Source: Sulfitobacter indolifex
Lineage (GTDB): Bacteria > Pseudomonadota > Alphaproteobacteria > Rhodobacterales > Rhodobacteraceae
NCBI RefSeq assembly: GCF_022788655.1
Contig: NZ_CP084955.1
Coordinates: 1-64,000, forward strand
Reading direction: 5' to 3'
Length of the DNA stretch: 64,000 bases
In this document: piece after piece, positions 35,766 through 45,117 of the stretch
Position numbering within the stretch: position 1 is the stretch's first letter
Layout: each line of letters opens with the position of its first letter
The notes under the pieces: generated by a model
What the model saw: only the letters and a program-made list of their open reading frames with translations
Told to the model about the DNA's origin: nothing
Database searches by the model: none
Made by a program: the position numbers and the translations under genes

Positions 35766-36111
35766 GCAAGCTTCGCTCTCGGCGCTGAGCAAGGAACTTG
35801 GCATTAATCCCAAGACGGTTGCCAAATGGCGAAAGCGAGTGACGGTTGAGGATATGAAGACGGGCCCGAAAGAACCGCGTTCTTCGGTCCTAACCGAAGC
35901 CGAAGAGGCCGCGGTCGTCACATTTCGGCGTCATACGTTCCTGCCGCTGGACGATTGTCTCTATGTCCTGCAGCCGTCTATCCCGCATCTGACAAGATCA
36001 GTGCTGTATCGGTGCCTACAACGACACGGCATATCACGCCTGCCTGATATCGAGGGTGACAAGCCGAAGCGTCAGAAGTAAAAGCGCTATCCCAGCGGGT
36101 TCTTCCACATC

Positions 36112-36148
36112 CACTGCCCGGCAGTGCATGTTTACATGCACGAGAGGG
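36112..36148 (+). repeat. 37-bp hairpin element copy 3 (in IS481 tnp core)
   Basis: Begins CACTGCCCGGCAG, then a perfect 7-bp stem TGCATGT / ACATGCA with a TT loop, then CGAGAGGG. Removing it joins CACATC to GACGTCGCC and restores FFHIDVAE, with the first catalytic Asp codon directly after the junction. Target junction ATC^G. 37 bp shifts the frame. Confidence 0.85.
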
Positions 36149-36694
36149 GACGTCGCCGAGTTTCTGGCCGCTGAAGGAAAGCTCTATCTATTTTTTGGCA
36201 TTGACCGCACCAGCAAGTTCGCTGTGACCTATCTCGCCGAAAAGGCGACAGCCGCACTGCTTAGGAGTTCCTGCAGCACTTGCTCGAAGCCGTGCCCAAT
36301 TAAGTCCACACCATTCTCACGGATAACGTCATCCAGTTCGCCGAGCAGCCGCGGAACCGCAAAACAATCTTCTCGGCCAATGCGCTTTGACATGATTTGC
36401 GAGGCCATTGGGATTGAACATCGCCTGACGAAGCCGAACCATCCTTGGACCAACGGCCAGGTCGAACGGATGTACCGCACGATTAAAGAGGGGACCGTCA
36501 AACGCTTCCACTACGACAGTCACGACCATTTGCGGACCCACCTCGCGGACTTCATGGCAACCTACAACTCTGCCCGCAGGTTGAAGACCATCAGCGGCTT
36601 TACGTCCTACAAATACATCTGCAAAATCTGGACATCAGTGCCAGACAGACTCATTCTCGACCCGATCCACCAGATGCCGGGACTAAACACCTAA

Positions 36695-37076
36695 AGCTGA
36701 GCTGCTAGGCGAATCGTCGCCGACAAAAGCGGCGCGTCGCCAGGGATTCGGGGCCGAAATGGAAACAACGCCCGCAACCAAGCAATTGAATGTTCACGCG
36801 AACGTCTCCGTAGGCGAAGAGAATGAGCAAAATTTGAGCGCGGCGGCTTTCATCCCGATTTTATATAATTGGCTGAAAATAGAGCATAATTTGGGCGCGG
36901 CGGATTGCCGACATTCTGTGCACACGTATTTTTTCCTTTTTCTCGCCATATTTCAGCAGATATTTCGGCTTAAACACGTTATGTTAAAAATATTCTGGGA
37001 TCGGCGAAGACCGTTTGTTTTTCGCCTGCTGCAAACCAAGGCGCTGCTAGCCGCTATTATTTTAGGATATGCTTTT
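36695..37076. promoter_or_regulatory. Upstream region of exoY-like gene
   Basis: An AT-rich 382-bp leader. A frame from 36759 is open through it, but its first ~105 residues are not family-like. A ~25-bp direct repeat, with core AATTTGNGCGCGGCGG at 36831 and 36888 (57 bp apart), lies here and may be a regulator site. The region probably holds the promoter of the sugar transferase gene. Confidence 0.45.
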
Positions 37077-37745
37077 ATGGAACATCGCATGTTACCGTCC
37101 TCTGACGCGACCGCTCTCTACAGCTCTGCAGGCTCCACGTACCCACAGGTCCTGAAGCGCCTCTTTGACATCGTCATCTCCATAATCATCCTGCCGATTT
37201 TGGTCCCGATCATTGCGGCGCTCTATATTTTAGTGCGTGCTCCTGGCGGCCCCGGCTTTTTCGGCCATCAGCGCATTGGTAAAGGCGGAAAGGTGTTTCG
37301 TTGTTGGAAGCTGCGCACGATGGTGCCGAATGCTGAGAAGCGGCTGCAAGCTCTGTTAGATCGAGATCCGGAGGCGCGTGCCGAGTGGGAGCAGGACCGT
37401 AAGCTTCGTAATGATCCACGGATCACCAAATTTGGCAATTTCCTGCGGAAATCAAGCCTCGATGAGTTGCCGCAGATCCTCAACGTATTAAAGGGTGAGA
37501 TGAGCCTCATCGGCCCGCGCCCTGTGACGGCAGACGAGCTCGCGAAATATGGCCCGCATCGATCTATCTACCTTGCCATGCGACCGGGTGTGACGGGCCT
37601 CTGGCAGGTTTCTGGCCGTAACGGCGTGAGCTATGCGGCGCGTGTCCTTCTCGACCGCCGCTATTTCGAAGAGATGTCTCTGTCCATGGACGTCTACATT
37701 CTTCTCCGCACTGCTGGTGCTGTTCTGTCACGCACTGGGATGTAA
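37077..37745 (+). CDS. exoY: ExoY-type undecaprenyl-phosphate sugar transferase
   Basis: Transfers the first sugar-1-phosphate to undecaprenyl phosphate and so starts repeat-unit synthesis. From Met at 37077 it has 222 residues, the usual ExoY length. It shows a hydrophobic segment (VISIIILPILVPIIAALYIL, about 35-54), then GPGFFGHQRIGKGGKVFRCW, KLRTM, KFGNFLRKSSLDELPQILNV, GEMSLIGPRPV and RPGVTGLWQVSGRN. The frame is open back to 36759, but that extension is not family-like. It is the likely priming enzyme for the polysaccharide genes on both sides. Confidence 0.88.
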   Translation: MEHRMLPSSDATALYSSAGSTYPQVLKRLFDIVISIIILPILVPIIAALYILVRAPGGPGFFGHQRIGKGGKVFRCWKLRTMVPNAEKRLQALLDRDPEARAEWEQDRKLRNDPRITKFGNFLRKSSLDELPQILNVLKGEMSLIGPRPVTADELAKYGPHRSIYLAMRPGVTGLWQVSGRNGVSYAARVLLDRRYFEEMSLSMDVYILLRTAGAVLSRTGM

Positions 37746-37759
37746 GCGAAAAAAATAAA

Positions 37760-37788
37760 ACAGCGCGTAGTTATCCGCGCTGTGTTTT
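37760..37788. terminator. Bidirectional rho-independent terminator
   Basis: ACAGCGCG and CGCGCTGT form an 8-bp stem around TAGTTATC. TTTT follows on the plus side at 37785, and an A-rich run lies before it, giving T-run on the minus strand. It sits between the convergent exoY-like and RTX genes and can end both. Confidence 0.82.
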
Positions 37789-37820
37789 CGTGTCTGGCAG
37801 CACCAATAAGGCTGCCAAGG

Positions 37821-39578
37821 TCAGATTATGAAATCCCACTGGGAGAGCTGATCCGCCGTATGGCCCACGATAACCACGCTATCTTCGGCGTTAAACGCTA
37901 TTTTTAGGCCTTGTTTGGTATCATTGAACATCTCTTCCAACTCGCTGAAGGATGAGAGGCCCAGCGATTCAAGGTCAATCAGGTCCGCCCCGATCTGAAA
38001 ATCATTTATTCGGTCCTGGCCGGAGCCTTGCCAAAAAATGAACGTGTCGTTGCCCTTACCGCCGTATAAGCGGTCATTACCAGCGCCGCCATCGAGCCTG
38101 TCATTGCCTTCACCGCCCCGGAGCAAGTCATTACCCTCTTCACCGAAAAGCTGATCGTTATCACTGAGACCGACCATCCGATCGTCACCCGAGCCACCGT
38201 ATAGGGTATCATTGCCGCGCATGCCGGATATGAAATCGTCGCCGCCCTCGCCCTTGAGGATATCATCACCGCCATAACCAAACATGTGGTCTTCAATGGA
38301 TGACCCCTTCATGGTGTCGTTCTGCATGGTGCCTTCTTTCCGCAGCGGCTCCATGTCGAGCTCGTTTTCTTCCAGCTTGGCCAGCCGCGTTTTGAGCGAC
38401 TCCAGCATGTCCGTCGGCTCAGTCGAGTTATCGAAAACAGATACCTCACTATCCGTGAAGTAATTCATGTCTTTTTTGCCGCTGCCGAAAACAAAGTTAT
38501 TGACGACAGTCACATCCGTCAAAACGCCTTTCAAATTCGGATCGATGAGCAGGCCATTAAAGCCGCTCTGGTTGACTGTATTGCCCTCAATGTGGATGTG
38601 CCCAAACTCACCGCCGCCGAGATCCTTTGTATGGTGCTTATCAAGGTAAATTCCCGATTTCCCGCTTGAGAGCACGACATTGTCCTTAATATTGATATGC
38701 GTCAGCACTGGGGCGTATTCACCGTCTTTAAAGTCGCTAGGGTGCTCAGCCTTCCCCATTTCCACGCCGGGGTTAAGACCATCGTCTGCTTCCCGAGAAA
38801 GGACGATGCCGAGATTTGCATTAAAGATTACGTTATCTATGATATCGATGTTGGTCGCAGTGCGAGAGTTCGAGTCGATATAGATGCCGTATTTCTCGAT
38901 GTCATGGATGACATTCTCCGAGATAACGCCATTCATCACATTGGTTTTAGCATTAATTCCGTACTGATCAGTCTCATAGACGTGGTTTTGATGCACGAGA
39001 AAGCCGTCAACGCCGCCCCCGATTGTAATGGCTTCGTTTGCGCCGCCACTGACTTCGCCGAGATTTGTTTTCGTCACACTGTTGCCTGAGATCACAATGT
39101 TAGAGACAACAAAGTTATCCACGATAGTATCTTTGTGCATCAGTTGGCCGGCAACGAAGATCCCCGCGTTATCCACATTGTGCACATAATTGTTCACTAT
39201 TTGGATGTCGGAAATCTCAGTTTCGCCATCACTTCTCGCAGATATGCCGAAATGTGCGTTCGTGACCTGGAAGCCATCAATTATGATGTGGCTAGACGTT
39301 TCAACGTGGATGGCGCCATGGGCCTTCTGTACCCCGGCCCCGCCGCCATCGATGATCACCTGACCCTCATGGTCCGGATGCACCTCAAGGGTGATCGGCG
39401 TGTCTTCTGTGCCGGATTTTTCAATCCATACGCTGTCATAACGGCCTAATTTTACAGAGATTACATCTCCCGGACCCGCTACATCCACTGCTGCTTGGAT
39501 CGTTAGGAACGGAGCCTCTTCCGTACCGAAGTTTTTATCGTTGGCAAGACTGTTACTTTGATCTACGTAATATCGCAT
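37821..39578 (-). CDS. Secreted beta-helix protein with RTX repeats
   Basis: 585 residues. Residues about 1-390 form a right-handed parallel beta-helix (FGTEEAPFLTIQAAVDVAGP start, then repeated IxIxxNxVxN turns). Residues about 430-510 carry calcium-binding RTX nonapeptides (GGSGDDRMVG, GGEGNDRLDGG, GGAGNDRLYGG). The C-terminal ~70 residues (FIFWQGSGQDRINDF) resemble type I secretion signals. There is no N-terminal signal peptide, as expected for that route. The architecture is known from polysaccharide lyases and mannuronan epimerases, so it may trim or modify the exported polysaccharide. Catalytic residues were not identified. Confidence 0.82.
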   Translation of the reverse strand: MRYYVDQSNSLANDKNFGTEEAPFLTIQAAVDVAGPGDVISVKLGRYDSVWIEKSGTEDTPITLEVHPDHEGQVIIDGGGAGVQKAHGAIHVETSSHIIIDGFQVTNAHFGISARSDGETEISDIQIVNNYVHNVDNAGIFVAGQLMHKDTIVDNFVVSNIVISGNSVTKTNLGEVSGGANEAITIGGGVDGFLVHQNHVYETDQYGINAKTNVMNGVISENVIHDIEKYGIYIDSNSRTATNIDIIDNVIFNANLGIVLSREADDGLNPGVEMGKAEHPSDFKDGEYAPVLTHINIKDNVVLSSGKSGIYLDKHHTKDLGGGEFGHIHIEGNTVNQSGFNGLLIDPNLKGVLTDVTVVNNFVFGSGKKDMNYFTDSEVSVFDNSTEPTDMLESLKTRLAKLEENELDMEPLRKEGTMQNDTMKGSSIEDHMFGYGGDDILKGEGGDDFISGMRGNDTLYGGSGDDRMVGLSDNDQLFGEEGNDLLRGGEGNDRLDGGAGNDRLYGGKGNDTFIFWQGSGQDRINDFQIGADLIDLESLGLSSFSELEEMFNDTKQGLKIAFNAEDSVVIVGHTADQLSQWDFII

Positions 39579-39796
39579 GGATCCGGTGCTCCTAACACAG
39601 TCGACGTTTTACGAGATAGGAATTGGCACGGATTTTTGTTTATTTTGAGGGCCGTTTCGTATAATTCTGTGACAATAGTAGGGCCCTTCGCTACACTTTT
39701 ACCCCGCATTCCCCAAGTAGCCTTACGTTTTTTCGCCGCTGCAGTCCGGTCACGTGGCATATTTCAGCATGTTATTTGGGCTGAAGGTGGCGGATT

Positions 39797-41150
39797 ATGG
39801 ATCACCCAGAGGGTGCACGCGAAACGGGTGATGGGCGACTTGGTTTTGGCCGCGGGTTGCGGCTGGAATTTCGTGGAACGCAGCTCAGTTTCGACGCCGG
39901 TCTTCTGGTGATGCGCGAGTTGGGTGACGTGCTGGTGCTGTCTGATCTTACGTCGGGTGTGCTCAATGACAACCGCCGTGGCAAGAACACCTTTCACCGG
40001 CTTGACGGGCTTTTTCGACAATTGGTCTATGGTCGGCTTGCGGGCTACGAGGACGTCAACGACGCCGGCCGACTGGCTCTTGATCCCGTCATGCGGCAGG
40101 TTGTCGGTGGCCGCGCTGTTGATGCGCAGGCGGCCTCGGCCTCGCAGATGGGGCGGTTCGAGACCGAGACGCTCGCCCTGTCCGAGAACCAGGCGGCGCT
40201 GGCCGATCTGAACGGCCCGTGGATTGACCGCTTTCATGATCGCAACGGGCTGAAGTACATCACGCTCGACATGGAAAGCTCGGTCAGTCCCACCCATGGC
40301 GATCAGGAAGGTGCCGCCTAGAACGGGCATTTAGACTGCAGTTGCTATCACATCACCCGCTGTTCGTCTTCAACCAATTGGCCACTTGGAGCGTTGTGCC
40401 CTGCGCCCCGGAACTCTGCACAGTGCGGATGGATGGGAAGCTGTCCTGAAGCCCGTCATCGCGCGATATGCGGATCGTGACCTGATGCGGTTCTTTCGGG
40501 GAGATGTTGCGTTTTCCATCCCGGAGCTATATAAAACTTTGGCAGCGGAAAGCTATTTCTACGCTATCCGCCTGCGGGCCAATCGCGTTCTGCACGGCAG
40601 AATTGCCAATCTTCTAAAGCGCCCTGTGGGTCGTCCGCCAAAAGGCGTGAAGCGCATCTACGGTGACTTCCAGTATCAGGCGGCATCTTGGGACAAACCT
40701 CGTCGTGTCACAGCCAAGGTGGAATGGCATCCTAGCGAGTTGTTCCCGCGCGTCGGCTTCGTTGTCACCAATCTACCAATGGAACCAGACTGGATCATCC
40801 GGTTTTACAACCAGCGCGGTAAAGCAGAGCAGCATGTCAAAGAGTGTAAGCAGGCGATCAACTGGACACGGTTGTCTTGCAAAGGGATAACCCAGAACGA
40901 GGTGCGGCTTCGGCTTCATGCATTGGCATGCAATCTGGGTGTCTTCCTGAAAGGCGCTGATTTGCCCGAGGAGATGGCTGACTGGTCGCTGACCAGCCTG
41001 CAAATCCGGCTGATCAAAATTGGTGCACGGGTAGTCCGTCACGCCCGCGCCATCACGTTCCAGCTTGCCAAGGTCGCGGTCAGCGGCAGTCTCTTCCATC
41101 GCATTCTCAACGCGATCCACCGGCTGCGTTCACCACCGGTTTCCGCATGA
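39797..41150 (+). pseudogene. IS1380-family transposase pseudogene
   Basis: Two open parts give an IS1380-type transposase. The first covers 39797-40321 (LGDVLVLSDLTSGVLNDNRR, YITLDMESSVSPTHGDQEG). The second runs from 40386 (ERCALRPGTLHSADGWEAVL, NQRGKAEQHVKECKQAINW). A TAG at 40319 and small indels between 40345 and 40380 separate them. The N-terminal end is also short. The element is inactive. Confidence 0.82.
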
Positions 41151-41612
41151 GGATGTCAGCGCCAAAACCCCAACGAAAGCGGTTCGACGGGTCTGTTCAA
41201 AATACCGTCTATCAGACCAACAAAATGGGCAAGCTACTCGCTAGGGCCAGAAATCGCACACAAATCAAGTGCAAGTTTAATCAAGTGCAGGTTTCTCAGA
41301 CATTGGCTCGGCGCGGCCAAAGTGCTTGACCGGTGCTTAGAATGACGTCAATTTCTGGAGGATGACGTTCTACTTGGGGAATGTCGGTCAAAAGAAAAAC
41401 ACTAGCATAGGGTGCAGCCGAAGATGGCGCAATGTCGCATGGCTTTCGCATGAAGGCTTTGACATGGAGAATTTTAGCTTTTCGCTCTTTCAGGACCCAA
41501 ACTATATGTCGGATGGGAGCACAGCCGTTGTTGTCGATTTCGGACGCACCGGCGGAGAAACCGAACTTAGAGTAGATTGCGCGCACCCGACCATAGAGGG
41601 ACTTCATTAGTC
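41151..41612. other. Intergenic region before chain-length gene
   Basis: This 462-bp gap probably holds the promoter of the downstream gene. One frame (ATG 41362 or 41464, stop 41610) ends 2 bp before the chain-length start and would give an acidic 48-82 residue peptide. It is unrecognised and weakly supported. A TGACGTCA palindrome is near 41343. Confidence 0.35.
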
Positions 41613-43763
41613 ATGACCTATGAGCCTAATTTCGAAACATCTCGCTTTTCGGCGGGGTCCACCGGTCCTTCGGGGCCGCCGGAGGAAACCCTGAGTCTCC
41701 TAAGCCTCTGGCGTATCCTCTGGGCGCGCAAATGGTTCATCGGCGCTCTAACGCTGGCGGGGATGGTACTGGGCCTCGTTACGACTTCTGGCGGGGAGCG
41801 CACCTATACAACTGAAACCCTCCTGATCCTCGAAGAGACCGATGCAGCCTTGGCCTCGTATTTTTCTAACGAAGGCTCTCAGTATGTGAACCCTGCCGAG
41901 GCTGTGGCCGTGTTCGGCTCACGGCGGCTTTTTGAGCGCGTTGTTCAAGGACTCGATTTGGTCAACGATCCTGAGTTTAACCCCTTTCTTGCCGCGCAGG
42001 ACGCAGCACCTTCGCCAGTGGCGCGGTTTGTATTCGCTTTGCGGGGTTTGTTCTTTCCTGGAGAAGACGATGGTCAGGCTGGCGCCGCCACTGCGCTTGA
42101 CGTGACGGGCGTGGCCGCCCGCCAAGCGACTGTGGACGTAGTGCAAGACCAGGTTCGCTTCTTAGCGGATAACTCGGGATCTCTCATTCGGGTGGTTGCT
42201 GTCACGCCTGACCCCGACCTCTCCGCAAAGCTGAGCGATACTGTTGCGGAGGTCTTTCTGAACGAGATCATTGAAATGCGGCTTGATACTCTCGATCGGG
42301 TTGTGGAGCAGCTCAGCCTTCGAGTGACGTCCCTTCGACAGGATGTGCAGGATAAAGAAGCCGCGCTCCAGAATTTCCTCAATCGGTCGGACTCGCTCGA
42401 CAGCGTCGAACTTGCCGCGCTCGGTGATGAAGCGCAGCGGCTAAGAACTCGGCTTGCGGACCTAGAGCGAGAGATTGATACAAATTCGGCGCTTTTGAGT
42501 GAAGTAAGTCTGTTTCAAGGGCAGGGTCTTACGGATCAAGAGATCCTAGCCAGTATCGCCGCGAACAGGGCGCTGTCGGAGCTTTTCGAATCTGTCGCTT
42601 TGAGCACCGAAAGCAACGCCCCATCAGGTGTGGCAGATGAAATAGAGGAACGCTTCTCGGTGCGCGTTCGGCTAGCAGAGGGACTCCGGGAGAGCCTGAG
42701 CAACTTGGAAATGCAGCTTGCAGCCAGCAGCGAGCAACAAGTTCGCCTGCAACAGCTGCGGCGAGAGGCGGAAGCCACGAGCGAAATCTACAACTTTTCC
42801 GTGCGCCGATTGAATGAGCTGCTTGTACAAGGCGGCGTCGAAGCGGGCGGCGGTCGTATCGTGCTCCGCGGTTCGCCACCGCAGCTGCCCGATGGGCGGG
42901 GTCGTGCGCGTATGATGGCGACCGTCGGCGTTCTGGGGCTTGTAACGGCAGTGGGATGGGTCCTTCTTCGGGAAGCTACAAATCAGACGTTGTGCACCCG
43001 TATCGATATCCAGCGTATTGTCCCGGGCATTCGGACGGTGCCGGTGCCTCGTGCGCCAGTAAACCGGTTCTTTAACCGCAATGGGCGCGCGAAGCAGCTG
43101 CTGATCTCCCAGGATAGTACAGAGTATTCCGAAGGGATCCGGCGGCTACGCGGTGCCGTCTCCGCCTTGGCGCGAGATGGCGGCAAGATCTGCGTGCAAT
43201 TCACGTCCGACTACGTGACATCAGGACGGTCCCTGATGGTTCTTGGGCTTGCGCGTAGCTACGTTCTTTTAGGCAAAAGCGTGCTCGTCATCGGGGCGGA
43301 CATGCGCGACAGTAGCCTCACCCGGCAGCTCGGCGTTGTGGCCCCGAAAGTGGGGCTACAGCAAGTTCTAATGTCTCAGGTCCGTTTGGAAGAGGCGATC
43401 TCTCGTCACCATGAGCTCGGCGTCATGCTCATGCTCCCTGCGAAGTTTCAGGGGAACCCGGCAGACATTCTTGAAGGCGAGGCCTTTAAAGAGATGCTCA
43501 CTGCGGCAAAGAATGAGTTCGACGTGGTTATCGTAGACACGCCGCCGCTTCTCGTTGCCCCCGAGGCGCAGACACTATCCGAACTTGTGGACAGCGTTAT
43601 TGTTGTTGCGGGCGGCGGTGCGTCGACGTCTGAAAGCTTGCTTGCAGCGTTGGAACAGCTTCCTTCGCCATTCGGAGCATCAAATCTGGTCGCGCTTTAC
43701 GGGGCAGAGACGCATAACGAGCAGCGTGGCCGAATTGACCGCCGAAAGTTCGCGCGTCTCTAG
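41613..43763 (+). CDS. Wzz/Wzc-like chain-length protein, degenerate P-loop
   Basis: 716 residues. The Wzz domain has a first membrane helix near residues 38-58 and long coiled coils (about 215-420), and a second helix near 435-455 (MMATVGVLGLVTAVGWVLL). The C-terminal domain resembles a BY-kinase: VLVIGADMRD (Walker A'), FDVVIVDTPPLLVAP (Walker B). The position of Walker A reads SDYVTSGRSLMVLG, without the GK[ST] signature, and no Tyr-rich tail follows. It probably controls chain length without normal kinase activity. Confidence 0.8.
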   Translation: MTYEPNFETSRFSAGSTGPSGPPEETLSLLSLWRILWARKWFIGALTLAGMVLGLVTTSGGERTYTTETLLILEETDAALASYFSNEGSQYVNPAEAVAVFGSRRLFERVVQGLDLVNDPEFNPFLAAQDAAPSPVARFVFALRGLFFPGEDDGQAGAATALDVTGVAARQATVDVVQDQVRFLADNSGSLIRVVAVTPDPDLSAKLSDTVAEVFLNEIIEMRLDTLDRVVEQLSLRVTSLRQDVQDKEAALQNFLNRSDSLDSVELAALGDEAQRLRTRLADLEREIDTNSALLSEVSLFQGQGLTDQEILASIAANRALSELFESVALSTESNAPSGVADEIEERFSVRVRLAEGLRESLSNLEMQLAASSEQQVRLQQLRREAEATSEIYNFSVRRLNELLVQGGVEAGGGRIVLRGSPPQLPDGRGRARMMATVGVLGLVTAVGWVLLREATNQTLCTRIDIQRIVPGIRTVPVPRAPVNRFFNRNGRAKQLLISQDSTEYSEGIRRLRGAVSALARDGGKICVQFTSDYVTSGRSLMVLGLARSYVLLGKSVLVIGADMRDSSLTRQLGVVAPKVGLQQVLMSQVRLEEAISRHHELGVMLMLPAKFQGNPADILEGEAFKEMLTAAKNEFDVVIVDTPPLLVAPEAQTLSELVDSVIVVAGGGASTSESLLAALEQLPSPFGASNLVALYGAETHNEQRGRIDRRKFARL

Positions 43764-43815
43764 GCCAAGCCGCTCACTTCCGCGGCCTGACAGCATCAAA
43801 CGCGCAGAGCGTGCG

Positions 43816-45030
43816 CTACCTTTTCACTGGCCGGAGCCTCTGCCTAGTCCGCTGGAAAAGCTCAAACGCGCGCGGAATGAAGTACAGCCATTGCAACATC
43901 TCGGGCAGCGGATAGCTTACGTATTGTGAAAGCGTCGGGCGGAAGATCGTCCGCCACCAGCCGCGCCGCGCCTGGGCGACGAGCTCGGGCCGCGCTTGCC
44001 AGTGGTACATGAACTCTCCCCCCATCATCCGAAGCCCCAGCTGCTTTTCGAGCGCGAGGTTCCCGGGAAGATTAAGAATGCACAGTTTGAGGAGGGACTT
44101 CCCGCGGTGCATCTCTGACGTGTCAGACCATGGGGTGTCGGTGGATATCAGTGTGTAAAGCTCCAGACACCCTTCCACAGTCCCCCGCTGACCCAGCTCT
44201 TCGGCGAGCGCGACGGCAACGTCACGGTCAAAATGCTCAGAAGAACAAATTGCGTCGAGGTCGCTAAGCCAGTGCAGCCGTGACCAGGTATGTCGCGTGT
44301 GGTGGTGGCAGAGATAGTTGAACAGGAAAGTCAGCGGCAGCGTTGAGAACGTCGTCCCCGCGATTTCAAACGAGTCCGCCTCGTCGAACAGATTGAGGGA
44401 GTTAAACATCCCGGAGTGTTTGTCCAGGTGGTCCTGCAAATCGATAACAATCCCCTCGGGCGCGATCATTGTCACGCTGTCATTGAAGCGGAGGATGGCA
44501 TTGATATCGCGCTTGCTCGTTAAGGGCGTGGCTTTCCCATCGGGCGCGACGGGGAGGTACCCTTCGGCGAGGCATTTATTGATGATGGGCCGTAGGCTTC
44601 CTTTCGGGATGAGTGCATCGACATCCCTACAGGGGCGCAGCCCGACATCTGGGTAGAACTGCGCGGCCATACTCGGGCCTTTGAAGAATAATGCGTCATA
44701 GCCTAGGGGCGCTGTAACGGTTTCGACGAACTTCTTTTGCGCTAGGATCATACGCATGTTTTGGTATGCGACTTGGTTCGCGGCGGGATCGACCCTTTCC
44801 CAGAAGGTGGCCGGGACTGTCCCGTCATCGATGGCGCGGAGATGGCGGCGGATCAAGGGCAGGTTGAAGTTACGCTGACCCAGATCAGCAAAGCCACACC
44901 AATCGATCACGGAAGCGACAAGCTCTTTCGCTGCGGCGGCTTCGTTCGTTGAAAGCCGTGTCTTCGCCAACAGAATCAGCAGCCGAATGTCGGCGGTTTG
45001 ATCGCTCAAATTGATCGACGGAATGGCCAT
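43816..45030 (-). CDS. Nucleotidyltransferase-like protein (NTP_transf_5)
   Basis: 404 residues of the uncharacterised nucleotidyltransferase family. LFFKGPSMAAQFYPDVGLRP, then CRDVDALIP, contains the GS-like and D-x-D positions expected for a nucleotidyltransferase fold (about 137-163). Members occur in polysaccharide clusters and in some lasso clusters with an HPr-like kinase. Here it lies next to chain-length and export genes, 10 kb from the lasso genes. Substrate unknown. Confidence 0.75.
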   Translation of the reverse strand: MAIPSINLSDQTADIRLLILLAKTRLSTNEAAAAKELVASVIDWCGFADLGQRNFNLPLIRRHLRAIDDGTVPATFWERVDPAANQVAYQNMRMILAQKKFVETVTAPLGYDALFFKGPSMAAQFYPDVGLRPCRDVDALIPKGSLRPIINKCLAEGYLPVAPDGKATPLTSKRDINAILRFNDSVTMIAPEGIVIDLQDHLDKHSGMFNSLNLFDEADSFEIAGTTFSTLPLTFLFNYLCHHHTRHTWSRLHWLSDLDAICSSEHFDRDVAVALAEELGQRGTVEGCLELYTLISTDTPWSDTSEMHRGKSLLKLCILNLPGNLALEKQLGLRMMGGEFMYHWQARPELVAQARRGWWRTIFRPTLSQYVSYPLPEMLQWLYFIPRAFELFQRTRQRLRPVKR

Positions 45031-45117
45031 ACCAGTCTATTCCTAGCAGCGCTGAGAGTAACACATTGGGGATGCTGCACTTTGTCCCGAAACACACAAT
45101 ACTCCTTTATTGCATCG

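Larger units (their letters stand above)
35662..36694 (+). pseudogene. IS481-family transposase pseudogene
   Basis: Begins MGQVRHGSATT and reads SKELGINPKTVAKWRKRV (helix-turn-helix), HTFLPLDDCLYVLQPSIPHL, EGKLYLF.GIDRTSKFAVTY (DDE core), RLTKPNHPWTNGQVERMYRT (Glu region) and DPIHQMPGLNT at the end. It is broken by a CGA-to-TGA stop near 35721, by two hairpin elements (35727-35765 in frame, 36112-36148 shifting frame), and by further indels near 36065 and 36250-36300. Its start matches the family's usual first residues. Confidence 0.82.

Noticed and set aside
9230..36148. The hairpin elements as terminators, attC sites or REP sequences
   Set aside because: They lie inside coding sequence, lack T-runs and the attC core sites, and their removal restores gene reading. 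REPs are normally extragenic.
36759..37076. Extra 106 residues at the N-terminus of the exoY-like protein
   Set aside because: The stretch is AT-rich, not family-like, and includes a direct repeat. The usual ExoY length is obtained from 37077, where AGGATA precedes the ATG.
41296..41607. 103-codon minus-strand frame before the chain-length gene
   Set aside because: No family-like pattern and it lies in the likely promoter region.
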